Positions 32,895-43,212 are shown, numbered from the stretch's first letter. The stretch is 64,000 bases of DNA from Halobacillus naozhouensis (GCF_029714185.1 NZ_CP121671.1:62001-126000); one strand, 5' to 3'. Notes: generated by a model from the letters alone, not told the origin. Made by a program: numbers and translations.

Positions 32895-35336
32895 ATGTTG
32901 GGGACGGTTATGAAACGAGCTGGGCGTGAAGCAGTATGGAAAGAATCTACTTTAAACAGGGGGCTTGAACGTTTTTCTTTTTCAGTTGTCAGCTTTTTAG
33001 CTAACAAGGGTGTGTTTCACTTGGTGCTCAGCTTTCTGCTTGGACGGGCTATTATCTTATCCTCAATGGCACCGTTTGGGGTTGCTTTTCTTGCAGTGAT
33101 CTGGTGGTTGAAACGCCCTTTTGTTATTCCGGCTACAGTAATGATGGCCGCTGGAGCCTCTACATATAGCCTAGGGCACGCTGGATTCATTCTCGGGGCA
33201 TCCGCTACCTTTTTATTACTCAGTTTAATTTTAAATCGGATGAATCAACCACAGCAGCTGCTTCCCTTTATGGCTATGCTCGCTAGTGTGATTCCAAGAA
33301 CGACAAGCCTGGCTTTCTTGGAACGTTGGCATTTATATGAGATTTTCCTTATAGCAGCGGAAGGAATTTTAAGTTTCACTCTTGTTCTTATCTTTATGCA
33401 GAGTCTTCCGCTTTTATCACCAAGACGTTATCATCCAACGTTAAAAAACGAAGAAATCGTTTGTCTCATTATCCTATTAGCTTCAGTCTTAACAGGGATG
33501 ATTGGGTTTGAGATTCAAGGTGTAGCCACAGTGGATGTGTTTTCTCGCTACTTAGTTATTTTACTAGCTTACATTGCAGGGGCAGCGATCGGATCAACGG
33601 TTGGTGTCGTAACGGGCCTTGTCCTGAGCCTGGCAGCTGTCGATAATTTATATCAAATGAGTCTGCTTGCTTTTTCAGGCTTGTTAGGGGGACTTTTGAA
33701 AGATGGAAATAAATTAGGGGTTAGCGCGGGGTTGCTCGTAAGTACGGTGTTGATGAGTTTTTATATGGGAGGAAGTCTGTCTTCATCAATGTGGGCATCG
33801 GTTTGTGCCATTGCTTTGTTTATGTTGACGCCCAAACAATGGGTAAAGCGGCTCTCTCGTTATGTACCTGGTACAGAGGAGCACAGTCAGGAGCAGCAGA
33901 AGTACCTGCAAAAGGTTCGCGATGTAACAGCTGTTCGAGTTGGCAAATTTTCAGATGTATTTGAGGCTTTATCTAAGAGTTTTAACCATTTAGATGGTTC
34001 GAAAGAGGAGGTAAGTCATAACACAGAAATTGACTATTTTCTTAGTGACGTCACTGAAAAGACGTGTCAGTCGTGTTTTAAAAAAGAACGGTGCTGGGTG
34101 AATCAGTTTGATGAGACTCATCATTTAATGACAGATTTAATGATGGAGCTCGATGAGAAAGAAGATCCAGGAAGAATAATGCGTAAAAACGTAGATCAAT
34201 ACTGTGTAAAATCGCAAAAGCTGATCGATACGATGAAGCATGAGCTGTCGTTTTACCATGCAAATAAACAGTTGAAGCAGCAGGTGCTGGAAAGTCGCAG
34301 GTTTGTAGCGGACCAGCTCCATGGTGTGTCTGAAGTGATGAACAGTTTTGCTAAAGAAATCGTTAAGGAAAGGGAACACCATGAACAGAAAGAACAAATT
34401 ATTCATGGAGCCCTTGAAAGAATGGGTTTTGAGATAGCAAAGCTTGAAATATATACATTAGATGCAGGTAATATTGATTTAGAGTTAATTATTGAAATTG
34501 ATAACTACCGAGGGGAGGGATCTAAGCTAATTGCCCCTGTTCTATCAGACATCCTGGAGGAGACCATTGTGGTTACGATGGAGGATATTTCGCCATATCC
34601 GCATGGCCGTTGTCTGTTGACCTTTGGTTCGGCGAAACATTATACGATTGAGTCAGGCGTAGCCCATGCAGCCAAAGGAGGAGGGTTTATTTCTGGAGAT
34701 AGTTACTCGATGATGGAATTAGGGAGAGGGAAATATGCCCTGGCCATTAGTGATGGCATGGGGAATGGCGAGCGAGCACATCAAGAGAGTATGGAGACGC
34801 TGCGTTTGCTGAAACAAATTCTACAATCAGGGATTAAGGAGTCGGTGGCTATTAAGTCGATTAATTCGATTCTAGCCCTCCGCACTAGTGACGAAATATT
34901 CTCGACACTAGATTTAGCTGTTATTGACCTTCATCAGGCCAGCTCTAAATTTATTAAAATAGGGAGCACCCCAAGTTTTATTAAACGGGGCAGGCAAATC
35001 TTTGCTGTAGAATCTGGTAATCTCCCAATGGGAATTATTGAAGATGTTGATGTCGATACAACAAGCGAACAGCTTAAAGCAGGTGATTTATTAATTATGG
35101 TAAGTGACGGCATTCTTGAAGGTCCGAAACACCTTGAGAATGTGGAGATTTGGTTGAAGAGAAAAATTAGAGAAATCGACCGGACAGACCCTCAGGAAGT
35201 CGCCGATTTATTATTAGAAGAAGTCATTCGCACACAGGCAGGAGCTATTGAGGATGACATGACAGTACTTGTGGCTAGGATTGATCATTATGTTCCGGAA
35301 TGGTCCGCTATCCCTTTTGATAAAAAACGAGCCTAG
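32895..35336 (+). CDS. spoIIE: Stage II sporulation protein E
   Basis: SpoIIE is a membrane-bound PP2C phosphatase that dephosphorylates SpoIIAA and so activates sigma-F, and it also acts at the polar septum with FtsZ. Residues about 35-310 hold roughly ten membrane segments; 330-590 form the FtsZ-interaction and linker region, including CQSCFKKERCW; 590-813 form the phosphatase with AISDGMGNGERAHQES, MVSDGILEGPKH and EDDMTVLVARID, whose aspartates bind metal. ATG 32895 gives 813 residues against 827 in B. subtilis. Confidence 0.97.
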   Translation: MLGTVMKRAGREAVWKESTLNRGLERFSFSVVSFLANKGVFHLVLSFLLGRAIILSSMAPFGVAFLAVIWWLKRPFVIPATVMMAAGASTYSLGHAGFILGASATFLLLSLILNRMNQPQQLLPFMAMLASVIPRTTSLAFLERWHLYEIFLIAAEGILSFTLVLIFMQSLPLLSPRRYHPTLKNEEIVCLIILLASVLTGMIGFEIQGVATVDVFSRYLVILLAYIAGAAIGSTVGVVTGLVLSLAAVDNLYQMSLLAFSGLLGGLLKDGNKLGVSAGLLVSTVLMSFYMGGSLSSSMWASVCAIALFMLTPKQWVKRLSRYVPGTEEHSQEQQKYLQKVRDVTAVRVGKFSDVFEALSKSFNHLDGSKEEVSHNTEIDYFLSDVTEKTCQSCFKKERCWVNQFDETHHLMTDLMMELDEKEDPGRIMRKNVDQYCVKSQKLIDTMKHELSFYHANKQLKQQVLESRRFVADQLHGVSEVMNSFAKEIVKEREHHEQKEQIIHGALERMGFEIAKLEIYTLDAGNIDLELIIEIDNYRGEGSKLIAPVLSDILEETIVVTMEDISPYPHGRCLLTFGSAKHYTIESGVAHAAKGGGFISGDSYSMMELGRGKYALAISDGMGNGERAHQESMETLRLLKQILQSGIKESVAIKSINSILALRTSDEIFSTLDLAVIDLHQASSKFIKIGSTPSFIKRGRQIFAVESGNLPMGIIEDVDVDTTSEQLKAGDLLIMVSDGILEGPKHLENVEIWLKRKIREIDRTDPQEVADLLLEEVIRTQAGAIEDDMTVLVARIDHYVPEWSAIPFDKKRA

Positions 35337-35399
35337 CGGTAAGTATATTTACCTTCTTTTTCGGTCAAAATGTTGACAACGAAACAGGAGGGATATGCT

Positions 35400-36137
35400 A
35401 TGAAGCCAGGACGGCTGAAACAAATTCTATTGTTAACGGATGGATGTTCGAATTACGGAGAAGATCCAGTAGCTGTAGCTGCACTAGCCAGGAATCAGGG
35501 GGTCACGGTCAACGTCATAGGTGTGCTTGATGATGAACAGAGGAATCATCCTCAAGGTCTTGAAGAAGTAGAAAACATTGCGGAAGCGGGCGGCGGGGTC
35601 AGCCAGATCGTCTATCAGAAAAATTTATCACAAACCGTCCAAACGGTCACAAGACAAGCCATGACACAAACGATTCAAGGTGTAGTGAACAACGAGCTAC
35701 AACAGATTTTAGGTCAAGGGAAGACGATGGAAGAGCTTCCTCCCGAACAACGGGGTGAGGTCGTGGAAGTCGTAGATGACCTGGGGGAAATGTGTGATCT
35801 GGAAGTTCTAGTTCTAGTTGATTCAAGTGCGAGCATGCACCATAAGCTTCCGACCGTCAAAGAGGCCCTCTATGATTTATCGCTTAGTTTGAACGCACGA
35901 ACCGGTTCGAATCAGTTCAGCATTTTCTCATTTCCAGATCCTAAATCTACAATTAAGAAAATGATAGATTGGACCCCAGAACTCGATGCTATCCATGGGA
36001 TATTTTCCAAGCTTTCGAGTGGCGGATACACTCCAACAGGTCCTGCACTTAAAGAAGCTTTATACTCCTTTGCTGGTAAGACGATAAGAAAAAATGAGCA
36101 TGATGGAGAAGATCCTTATGAAGAAGCTGGATTTTAA
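35400..36137 (+). CDS. yabS: VWA-domain protein YabS
   Basis: This 245-residue cytosolic von Willebrand A-type protein has the B. subtilis YabS length. A first segment (RLKQILLLTDGCSNYGEDPV) resembles a half domain, and the MIDAS-type motif VLVLVDSSASMHHKLPTVKE begins near residue 138. Its function is unknown. ATG 35400 has AGGAGGG at 35386-35392; the extension to 35370 is rejected. The end overlaps yabT, so phosphorylation by, or partnership with, that kinase is plausible. Confidence 0.88.
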   Translation: MKPGRLKQILLLTDGCSNYGEDPVAVAALARNQGVTVNVIGVLDDEQRNHPQGLEEVENIAEAGGGVSQIVYQKNLSQTVQTVTRQAMTQTIQGVVNNELQQILGQGKTMEELPPEQRGEVVEVVDDLGEMCDLEVLVLVDSSASMHHKLPTVKEALYDLSLSLNARTGSNQFSIFSFPDPKSTIKKMIDWTPELDAIHGIFSKLSSGGYTPTGPALKEALYSFAGKTIRKNEHDGEDPYEEAGF

Positions 36138-37032
36138 TTTCACCCCTGGAACGACCTTACGAGGAAAATGGCAAGGACACACCTACCGGATTGTGAAAAA
36201 GCTCGGGGAGGGGGCTTGCGGTGTCGTCTATCTCTGTAAACGAAATGGCCATACGTATGCCCTGAAGGTGGGAACAGACAGTTCCCGTTTGATGCTAGAG
36301 GTGAATATGCTTAAGAAATTCAGCAAGGTCCAAGGTGTCAAACTTGGACCTTCTTTTGTGGACGTGGATGATTGGGTGAGCTCTCGGCGCCTTACGTATC
36401 CTTTTTATGTAATGGAGTATGTACAAGGCCAATCGTTACCAAGCTTTCTACAAGGCAAAAGTAAAGATTGGATCGCCTTAACTGCAGTTCAGCTGCTTAG
36501 TGACCTTGAGCATTTACATGCAGCTGGCTATGCTTTTGGAGACCTGAAGACGGAAAACTTACTGATGTCGTCTTCAAGGGTGCGGTGGATTGATGTGGGC
36601 GGGGTTACCGCTTTTGACCGGGCGATTAAAGAGTTTACTGAGTTTTATGATCGTGGATATTGGGGCTATGGATCAAGGCGGTCTGATGCTCAATATGATT
36701 TATTTGCTGTGAGTATGATTATGCTTGAGATGGTTTATCCAAAACGTTTTATCAAAGGAAAGGATCCTCATAAAACATTGCAGCATAAATTAGCGCTAGC
36801 CCAGATGCCTGACTTTTGTAAAAAAGTGATTAACAGCTGCTGGCAAGGGAAATATCAATCCGCAAACGAGATGAAGAAGGGATTTGAGAAAGGGTTGATG
36901 AAAAGGCAGACTAAGCCTTCCCGAGTTTCGAGAGCAACAGCAAAGAAATCGTCATCTGAGCGATCTGATTGGGGGGAGTGGATCGCAATTTCGATTCTCG
37001 TTACCATGTTCTATGGGTTATCATGGTTATAA
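36118..37032 (+). CDS. yabT: Serine/threonine protein kinase YabT
   Basis: YabT is a membrane-anchored Hanks-type kinase active during sporulation; in B. subtilis it binds DNA and phosphorylates RecA and AbrB. The Gly loop LGEGACGVVYL is near residue 30, the ATP-binding lysine in YALKVG near 47, and the catalytic segment reads FGDLKTENLL in place of HRD with IDVGG in place of DFG, as in the B. subtilis protein. A basic tail precedes a C-terminal membrane helix (ISILVTMFYGLSWL). ATG 36118 overlaps the yabS end; the exact start is uncertain. Confidence 0.92.
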   Translation: MKKLDFNFTPGTTLRGKWQGHTYRIVKKLGEGACGVVYLCKRNGHTYALKVGTDSSRLMLEVNMLKKFSKVQGVKLGPSFVDVDDWVSSRRLTYPFYVMEYVQGQSLPSFLQGKSKDWIALTAVQLLSDLEHLHAAGYAFGDLKTENLLMSSSRVRWIDVGGVTAFDRAIKEFTEFYDRGYWGYGSRRSDAQYDLFAVSMIMLEMVYPKRFIKGKDPHKTLQHKLALAQMPDFCKKVINSCWQGKYQSANEMKKGFEKGLMKRQTKPSRVSRATAKKSSSERSDWGEWIAISILVTMFYGLSWL

Positions 37033-37142
37033 CTGAATGTTTTGCAGGATGGAAGTAGAGAGTGGTACGATAAGAGTAGGAAAGTAGATTGGTTTGCATT
37101 CTATTTGTGAAGGGCTATATAGGATAGAAGTGAGGGGTGTTA

Positions 37143-38534
37143 ATGCAGGTTGTTCAGTCATTTATAGAAAAACATCAACTTTTACAAGCAAATCAGACCG
37201 TAGTTGTTGCGGTATCAGGAGGACCTGACTCCCTTGCTCTGCTTCACTATCTCAATCAGCTAAAAGCGACCATGAATTTAAGAATCGTTGCCGTTTCTGT
37301 AGATCATGGGTTAAGAGGTGAAACTTCGCTTGAGGATTTGCGCTATGTCGAGAAACTGTCTGCTGAATGGGAAGTGGAGTTTGTTGGAACGACAGTAGAT
37401 GTTCATTCGTATAAAGAACAGACAGGTGGTGGTACACAGGAAGCAGCAAGAGCCCTGCGTTATCACTTTTTTGAACAAGTGATGAATCAAGTTGAGGGTG
37501 ATGTTCTTGCTCTAGGCCACCACGGTGATGACCAGGCAGAAACGATGATGATGCAGATGGTGCGAAGTGTACGTCCTGAGTCTGTTCGGGGAATGCCTGT
37601 AAGCAGACCATTCTCTTTAGGGAAACTCATTCGTCCTTTTCTTTGTCTGGAGAAGGAAGAACTTCTGAGATATTGTGCTTTGCATAAAATAACTTATAAA
37701 TTGGACGAAACCAATCAACACACCGATTACACACGTAATGCGTTCAGGAAATACGTGATGCCTTTCTTCAAAGAACAAAACCCTAAATTGAACAAGCATT
37801 TGCAGCTGATGAGTGAACGGGTAAGAGATAATCAGCAATACCTGGAATCGCAAGCCGAACAAGTGCTTGAGACAATGGAAATGTCTTATAAAAATGAACC
37901 TTTTGTGAAGTTTTCAATTCGTTGCTTTTTAACGCATCCACTTGCTTTACAAAGGACAACCTTTCATCTAATATTAAACTATCTGTACGGTTATCAAAAG
38001 GAAGAAGTTTCCTACATGCACGAAGAGGTGTTTTTTAAACTTTTGCATGAAGACAAACCTAATGCAGAATTGAATTTGCCAAATGGCTTGAAGGTGATCA
38101 GGTCTTACGATGAAGTGAGGTTGACATTTAGCAAATTGAATCAACCTGGAGCTTTCACAAAGACTTTATACATAGGGGATACCATTGAACTGCCCGACGG
38201 TTCAATCGTCACCGCAGAGTGGACGACAGACGATAGAGAGTTGGATTTATTTGAGTATATTTGTGATTCATATCACGTAAAGCTCCCACTTATTGTACGC
38301 ACGCGCAGACCTGGGGATCGAATTTCCCCAAGAGGAATGGATGGTTCTAAAAAGGTAAAAGATATCTTTATTGACCAGAAGGTGCCGACAGACAGGCGGG
38401 AGGATTGGCCGCTTGTGACAGATAGCGATGGTCATATTCTATGGCTTGTTGGGTTGAAAAAGGGTGGAGACTGTGTCAACGGTAAATCTGATACAAGGCT
38501 TCGATTACAATATAAAAATATCCGAGACACGTAG
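37143..38534 (+). CDS. tilS: tRNA(Ile)-lysidine synthetase
   Basis: TilS converts C34 of tRNA-Ile(CAU) to lysidine, switching its charging from Met to Ile. The PP-loop VSGGPDSLALLHYL has SGGPDS at residues 25-30, with LGHHGDDQAETMMMQMVR near 120, and a C-terminal domain carries RTRRPGDRISPRGMDGSKKV near 385. ATG 37143 has GAGGGGTG upstream. The 463 residues fit the family. hprT follows 11 bases later, the normal pairing in Bacillaceae. Confidence 0.96.
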   Translation: MQVVQSFIEKHQLLQANQTVVVAVSGGPDSLALLHYLNQLKATMNLRIVAVSVDHGLRGETSLEDLRYVEKLSAEWEVEFVGTTVDVHSYKEQTGGGTQEAARALRYHFFEQVMNQVEGDVLALGHHGDDQAETMMMQMVRSVRPESVRGMPVSRPFSLGKLIRPFLCLEKEELLRYCALHKITYKLDETNQHTDYTRNAFRKYVMPFFKEQNPKLNKHLQLMSERVRDNQQYLESQAEQVLETMEMSYKNEPFVKFSIRCFLTHPLALQRTTFHLILNYLYGYQKEEVSYMHEEVFFKLLHEDKPNAELNLPNGLKVIRSYDEVRLTFSKLNQPGAFTKTLYIGDTIELPDGSIVTAEWTTDDRELDLFEYICDSYHVKLPLIVRTRRPGDRISPRGMDGSKKVKDIFIDQKVPTDRREDWPLVTDSDGHILWLVGLKKGGDCVNGKSDTRLRLQYKNIRDT

Positions 38535-38545
38535 GAGGAGCATGC

Positions 38546-39085
38546 ATGCATAGTGAAATTGAGAAAATCTTAATTTCTGAAGAAGAAATTCAAGAAAAAT
38601 GCAAAGAAATGGGGGCACAGCTGACGGAAGAATATAACGGTCGTTTTCCATTGGCTATTGGCGTTTTAAAAGGAGCCATGCCTTTTATGGGAGATCTGTT
38701 AAAAAGGATCGAAACGCATCTTGAGATGGATTTTATGGATGTTTCAAGTTACAACGGCGGCATGAGGTCATCTGGTGAGGTTAAAATCGTGAAAGACCTT
38801 GATACTCAGGTCGAAGGAAGAGACCTGTTAATCATTGAGGACATTATTGATAGTGGCCTCACGTTAAGTTATTTAGTGGACTTATTTAAGTACCGTAAGG
38901 CTAAATCCATTAAAATCGTCACCCTTCTCGATAAACCTACAGGTAGAACATCACATATCAAGGCTGATACAATCGGCTTTGAAGTTCCAGATGAATTCGT
39001 TGTTGGATATGGGTTAGATTATAATGAAAAGTATCGTAACTTACCTTATATTGGCGTACTTAAACCGGAAGTTTATGGCGGCTGA
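38546..39085 (+). CDS. hprT: Hypoxanthine phosphoribosyltransferase
   Basis: HprT salvages hypoxanthine and guanine using PRPP. The PRPP motif LLIIEDIIDSGLTL spans residues 94-107, with FMDVSSYNGGMRSSGEVK near 63 as the flexible loop and YGLDYNEKYRNLPYIGVL at the C-terminus. The 179 residues match the family. AGGAGGAG at 38533-38540 precedes ATG 38546. In B. subtilis HprT and TilS also act together on the ftsH promoter; the gene lies directly before ftsH here too. Confidence 0.96.
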   Translation: MHSEIEKILISEEEIQEKCKEMGAQLTEEYNGRFPLAIGVLKGAMPFMGDLLKRIETHLEMDFMDVSSYNGGMRSSGEVKIVKDLDTQVEGRDLLIIEDIIDSGLTLSYLVDLFKYRKAKSIKIVTLLDKPTGRTSHIKADTIGFEVPDEFVVGYGLDYNEKYRNLPYIGVLKPEVYGG

Positions 39086-39203
39086 TGTATGTGAAGGTTG
39101 CTTTAGGTTTAGAAGTACTTCAAATAAGGGTAATTAGTTGTGTCTTTAGTTTTTTGTGTGATAGTATTTACTATAGTTTTTCTCGCTTGGGAGGAGGTAG
39201 GCA

Positions 39204-41267
39204 ATGAGCCGGATATTTCGTAACACCATATTTTATTTACTTATCTTCCTCGTAGTTATCGCCGTAGTCGGACTATTTAGAGGTCAAGGTGAGCCGCAGG
39301 AAACGTTAAATGTGAACGAATTTTACGATAGATTGAATAATGGTGAAATCGAAGAAATGACGATGCAGCCTGTCAATGGGGTCATTCGTATCACAGGACA
39401 GCTAGCTGGCAGTGAAGAAGGCCAGGGAATGTTTGTAGCTAAACTTCCAGCCAATGAACAAATTATTTCCAATGTGACGCAAACAGCACAAGAACAAAGT
39501 GTGTTAAAAGTTGAAGAAGAAGAGCAACCAAGTGTATGGGTGACTGTTTTAACGTCCATCATTCCATTTGTGATTATATTTATTCTGTTCATTTTCTTAC
39601 TTAACCAGGCTCAGGGCGGCGGAAGTCGTGTCATGAACTTTGGTAAGAGTAAGGCGAAAATGTACAGCGAAGAAAAGAAAAAGGTACGTTTTAAGGATGT
39701 TGCCGGTGCTGATGAGGAGAAGCAAGAGCTTGTAGAAGTTGTAGATTTCTTGAAAGATCCTCGTAAATTCTCGCAAGTAGGTGCCCGAATTCCTAAAGGG
39801 GTTCTTTTAGTGGGGCCGCCGGGTACTGGTAAGACCTTACTGGCAAGAGCTGTTGCTGGAGAAGCGGGTGTTCCATTCTTCTCTATCAGTGGTTCTGACT
39901 TCGTAGAAATGTTTGTGGGGGTCGGTGCATCCCGTGTTCGTGATTTATTTGAGAATGCGAAGAAGAATGCACCATGTATTATCTTTATCGATGAAATTGA
40001 TGCAGTAGGCCGTCAGCGTGGGGCCGGTCTTGGTGGAGGTCACGACGAACGTGAACAAACCTTAAACCAGCTTCTTGTTGAAATGGATGGGTTCGGTGCT
40101 AACGAAGGTATTATTATGATTGCTGCAACTAACCGCCCAGACATTCTTGACCCTGCCTTGCTTCGTCCGGGACGTTTTGACCGTCAAATTACGGTTGACC
40201 GCCCAGATGTGAAAGGGCGTCAGGCAGTACTAGGCGTGCATGCCAGAAACAAACCGTTATCAGATAATGTTGATCTTAAGACCATTGCTTTGCGCACACC
40301 AGGCTTCTCTGGTGCCGATCTTGAAAACTTATTAAATGAGGCTGCTCTAGTTGCAGCTCGTGCTGATGCGAAGAGTATCGATATGGAACATGTCGATGAA
40401 GCAATTGACCGGGTTATTGCAGGTCCAGCTAAGAAGAGTCGTGTCATTTCGGAAAAAGAACGCAATATCGTTGCCCACCACGAAAGTGGTCATACAGTGA
40501 TTGGCATGGTTCTGGATGATGCAGACATGGTTCATAAAGTAACCATTGTTCCTCGAGGTCAAGCAGGTGGTTACGCGGTTATGCTTCCTCGTGAAGATCG
40601 CTACTTTATGACAAAACCTGAATTGCTTGATAAGATCACTGGCTTACTAGGTGGCCGAGTAGCTGAAGAAGTTATGTTTGGTGAAGTATCAACAGGCGCT
40701 CATAATGACTTCCAGCGTGCTACAAGCATAGCCCGTAAGATGGTTACAGAATATGGGATGAGTGAAAAACTCGGACCACTTCAATTTGGATCCAACTCTG
40801 GCGGACAAGTATTCCTTGGCCGTGACATCCAAAATGAACAGAACTACAGTGATCAAATTGCTTATGATATTGATACAGAAGTTCAAAACTTCATTAATCA
40901 TTGTTATGACCGTGCTAAGACGATTTTAACAGACAATAAAGATAAGCTTGAATTGATTGCAGGTACCCTGTTAGATGTTGAGACATTGGATGCAACTCAG
41001 ATTAAGTCCTTATTCGAAAAAGGTCGATTGCCTACCGATGAAGAATTAGAAGAAATTGCAATTAAGAACAATAAACAGCTCAGAGCTAATCAGGAAGAGC
41101 AAAGAGAAATTGATGAAAAGCAGGAAAAGAACATGCAAGTTAATGTTCAGTCTAAAGAAGAAACTCGAACCACTTCTGAAGATGAAAACGAAGATAATAA
41201 ATCTTCAGAATCATTGCAGGATCAGCAGGATCTGAACCAAAGCTCTGATGATGATAAGAAACAATAA
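39204..41267 (+). CDS. ftsH: ATP-dependent membrane zinc protease FtsH
   Basis: FtsH degrades misassembled membrane proteins and several regulators, including Spo0E-type factors in B. subtilis. Two membrane segments (about 7-24 and 110-132) flank an extracellular domain. The AAA domain has Walker A GPPGTGKT at 204-211, Walker B IIFIDEIDAVG and the arginine finger region RPGRFDRQ. The zinc protease motif HESGH is at 426-430. The last 60 residues are a very acidic, Gln-rich tail. The 687 residues exceed the 637 of B. subtilis mainly because of this tail. Confidence 0.97.
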   Translation: MSRIFRNTIFYLLIFLVVIAVVGLFRGQGEPQETLNVNEFYDRLNNGEIEEMTMQPVNGVIRITGQLAGSEEGQGMFVAKLPANEQIISNVTQTAQEQSVLKVEEEEQPSVWVTVLTSIIPFVIIFILFIFLLNQAQGGGSRVMNFGKSKAKMYSEEKKKVRFKDVAGADEEKQELVEVVDFLKDPRKFSQVGARIPKGVLLVGPPGTGKTLLARAVAGEAGVPFFSISGSDFVEMFVGVGASRVRDLFENAKKNAPCIIFIDEIDAVGRQRGAGLGGGHDEREQTLNQLLVEMDGFGANEGIIMIAATNRPDILDPALLRPGRFDRQITVDRPDVKGRQAVLGVHARNKPLSDNVDLKTIALRTPGFSGADLENLLNEAALVAARADAKSIDMEHVDEAIDRVIAGPAKKSRVISEKERNIVAHHESGHTVIGMVLDDADMVHKVTIVPRGQAGGYAVMLPREDRYFMTKPELLDKITGLLGGRVAEEVMFGEVSTGAHNDFQRATSIARKMVTEYGMSEKLGPLQFGSNSGGQVFLGRDIQNEQNYSDQIAYDIDTEVQNFINHCYDRAKTILTDNKDKLELIAGTLLDVETLDATQIKSLFEKGRLPTDEELEEIAIKNNKQLRANQEEQREIDEKQEKNMQVNVQSKEETRTTSEDENEDNKSSESLQDQQDLNQSSDDDKKQ

Positions 41268-41282
41268 GAATCAATATGAATC

Positions 41283-41321
41283 AAAACGTGTTCTCCCTGT
41301 ATAGGAGGACACGTTTTTTTA
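41283..41321 (+). terminator. Terminator after ftsH
   Basis: AAACGTGT and CTCC pair with GGAG and ACACGTTT, followed by a T tract. Confidence 0.88.
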
Positions 41322-41423
41322 TTGGTTCAGGGAAGTCAAGGGTTCAGTTCTTTGATCGAGGCACTTTCTGTTTTCGTATGGTATGATGGTAGCCGAAGGA
41401 ATTGAACCGGGAGGCTAAGGTGT

Positions 41424-42218
41424 ATGAATTTTGTACTCGACGTGGGAAATACCAATACAGTACTTGGAGTATTTGAAAAAGAGCAGCTGAAGTACCAATG
41501 GCGTATAAAAACAGACAGACATAAAACAGAAGATGAGTACGGCATGCTTATTAAATCGTTGTTTGACCATGAGGGATTAACCTTTGAAGACATGGATGGG
41601 GTGATTATTTCTTCTGTAGTTCCCCCTATAATGTTTGCTCTTGATCGAATGTCCCGTTATTATTTCAAGAAACAGCCTATGATTATTGGAGAACATGAAG
41701 TGGATCACGGATTAGCCATGAAGTATCCAAATCCGGCTGAAATAGGTGCAGACCGTATTGTGAATGCAGTCGGTGCTATTGAAGAATATGACACTCCATT
41801 AATCATTATTGATTTTGGAACAGCTACGACGTATTGTTATGTTAATGAGAATGAAGAATATGTAGGCGGGGCAATCGCGCCAGGTATCAATATTTCGATG
41901 GAAGCTCTCTATGCAAAAGCAGCTAAACTTCCTAAAATTGAAATGAAAAACCCTTCAGAGGTGATAGGTCAATCGACTGTCGATGCCATGCAATCTGGTG
42001 TTTTTTATGGCTATGTAGGACAGGTAGATGAGGTGGTACGTCGTATGAAAGAAACTTCGCTCAAAACACCTACAGTGATTGCAACAGGCGGCCTAGCTCC
42101 ATTAATTGCCGATGAATCACGAACCATAGATTGTGTCGACCCATATTTGACCTTAAAAGGGCTTCATAAAATTTATCAAAACAACAAAGATAAACTTGCA
42201 TTTAAAGGAGAAGGATGA
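41424..42218 (+). CDS. coaX: Type III pantothenate kinase
   Basis: CoaX phosphorylates pantothenate, the first step of coenzyme A synthesis. It belongs to the ASKHA fold: DVGNTNTVLGVFE at the N-terminus binds phosphate, with NPAEIGADRIVNAVGA near 97, DFGTATTYCYV near 128 and ATGGLAPLIA near 218. The 264 residues are slightly longer than in B. subtilis (258). hslO starts three bases after the stop, so they are coupled. Confidence 0.96.
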   Translation: MNFVLDVGNTNTVLGVFEKEQLKYQWRIKTDRHKTEDEYGMLIKSLFDHEGLTFEDMDGVIISSVVPPIMFALDRMSRYYFKKQPMIIGEHEVDHGLAMKYPNPAEIGADRIVNAVGAIEEYDTPLIIIDFGTATTYCYVNENEEYVGGAIAPGINISMEALYAKAAKLPKIEMKNPSEVIGQSTVDAMQSGVFYGYVGQVDEVVRRMKETSLKTPTVIATGGLAPLIADESRTIDCVDPYLTLKGLHKIYQNNKDKLAFKGEG

Positions 42219-42221
42219 GTA

Positions 42222-43103
42222 ATGTCAGATTATTTAGTTCGCGCAATGGGATACAATGGACAAGTTCGTGCCTATGCTGTTCAGTCAACCGAAACTGTAG
42301 AAGAAGCGCGTAGGAGACAGGACTCGTGGGCTACAGCTTCAGCTGCATTAGGTCGGACACTTACCATAAGTGCTATGATGGGTGTAATGCTGAAAGGTGA
42401 AGATAAATTAACGATTAAGGTGGAAGGAGACGGTCCCATTGGGGCTATCATCGCTGATGCCAATTCTAAAGGGGAAGTAAGAGGTTATTTAAAAAATCCT
42501 CACGTAGATTTTGATTTGAACAGCCAGGGGAAACTCGATGTAGCACAAGCTGTAGGAACCACAGGCACATTGAGCGTTGTAAAGGATCTTGGCATGAGGG
42601 ACCACTTTACTGGTCAAGTGCCTATCGTTTCTGGTGAAATCGGAGATGACTTCACTTATTATTTTGCCAACTCTGAGCAGGTGCCATCTGCCGTAGGAGC
42701 AGGCGTGCTCGTTAATACGGACCATTCAATTTTGGCCTCTGGCGGCTTTATTATTCAAATGATGCCAGGTGCTGATGAACAGACGACAGCTGCTATTGAA
42801 AATCGACTTAGCCAAATAGCTCCCATTTCAACGATGATCCGGGAGGGGAAAACTCCCGAAGAGATTCTCCAAGCGCTTCTTGGGGAAGAAAATCTCCAGG
42901 TGTTAGATACTATGCCTGTCTCCTTTTCCTGTCATTGTTCAAGGGAACGTGTTGAAATGGCAATTTCAAGTCTCGGAGACGAAGAAATTGATCGCATGAT
43001 CGAAGAGGACCGTGGCGCGGAAGCGAAATGTCACTTTTGCAATGAAGCGTACCATTTTGATGAAAAAGAATTAAAGGAATTACAATCAGGAAAGTCACAG
43101 TAA
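42222..43103 (+). CDS. hslO: Redox-regulated chaperone Hsp33
   Basis: Hsp33 is a holdase activated by oxidation when its zinc centre is lost. The redox switch is seen as Cys237 and Cys239 (CHC) with Cys270 and Cys273 (CHFC). The N-terminal domain begins DYLVRAMGYNGQVRAYAVQS. The 293 residues match the family. A terminator follows. The yacD (PrsA-like) gene that comes next in B. subtilis is absent. Confidence 0.97.
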   Translation: MSDYLVRAMGYNGQVRAYAVQSTETVEEARRRQDSWATASAALGRTLTISAMMGVMLKGEDKLTIKVEGDGPIGAIIADANSKGEVRGYLKNPHVDFDLNSQGKLDVAQAVGTTGTLSVVKDLGMRDHFTGQVPIVSGEIGDDFTYYFANSEQVPSAVGAGVLVNTDHSILASGGFIIQMMPGADEQTTAAIENRLSQIAPISTMIREGKTPEEILQALLGEENLQVLDTMPVSFSCHCSRERVEMAISSLGDEEIDRMIEEDRGAEAKCHFCNEAYHFDEKELKELQSGKSQ

Positions 43104-43121
43104 TTATGGTTCCCTTCGGAT

Positions 43122-43154
43122 AAGCGAAACAGTAGAAGCTGTTTCGCTTTTTTC
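43122..43154 (+). terminator. Terminator after hslO
   Basis: AAGCGAAACAG at 43122-43132 pairs perfectly with CTGTTTCGCTT at 43139-43149, followed by T. Confidence 0.92.
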
Positions 43155-43183
43155 TTGAATACAGATAAAATAGATTGAAATGT

Positions 43184-43212
43184 TTGACAATACATGTTCA
43201 GTTACGTACAGT
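43184..43212 (+). promoter_or_regulatory. Sigma-A promoter of cysK
   Basis: TTGACA at 43184-43189 and TACAGT at 43207-43212 are 17 bases apart, 45 bases before cysK. Confidence 0.75.
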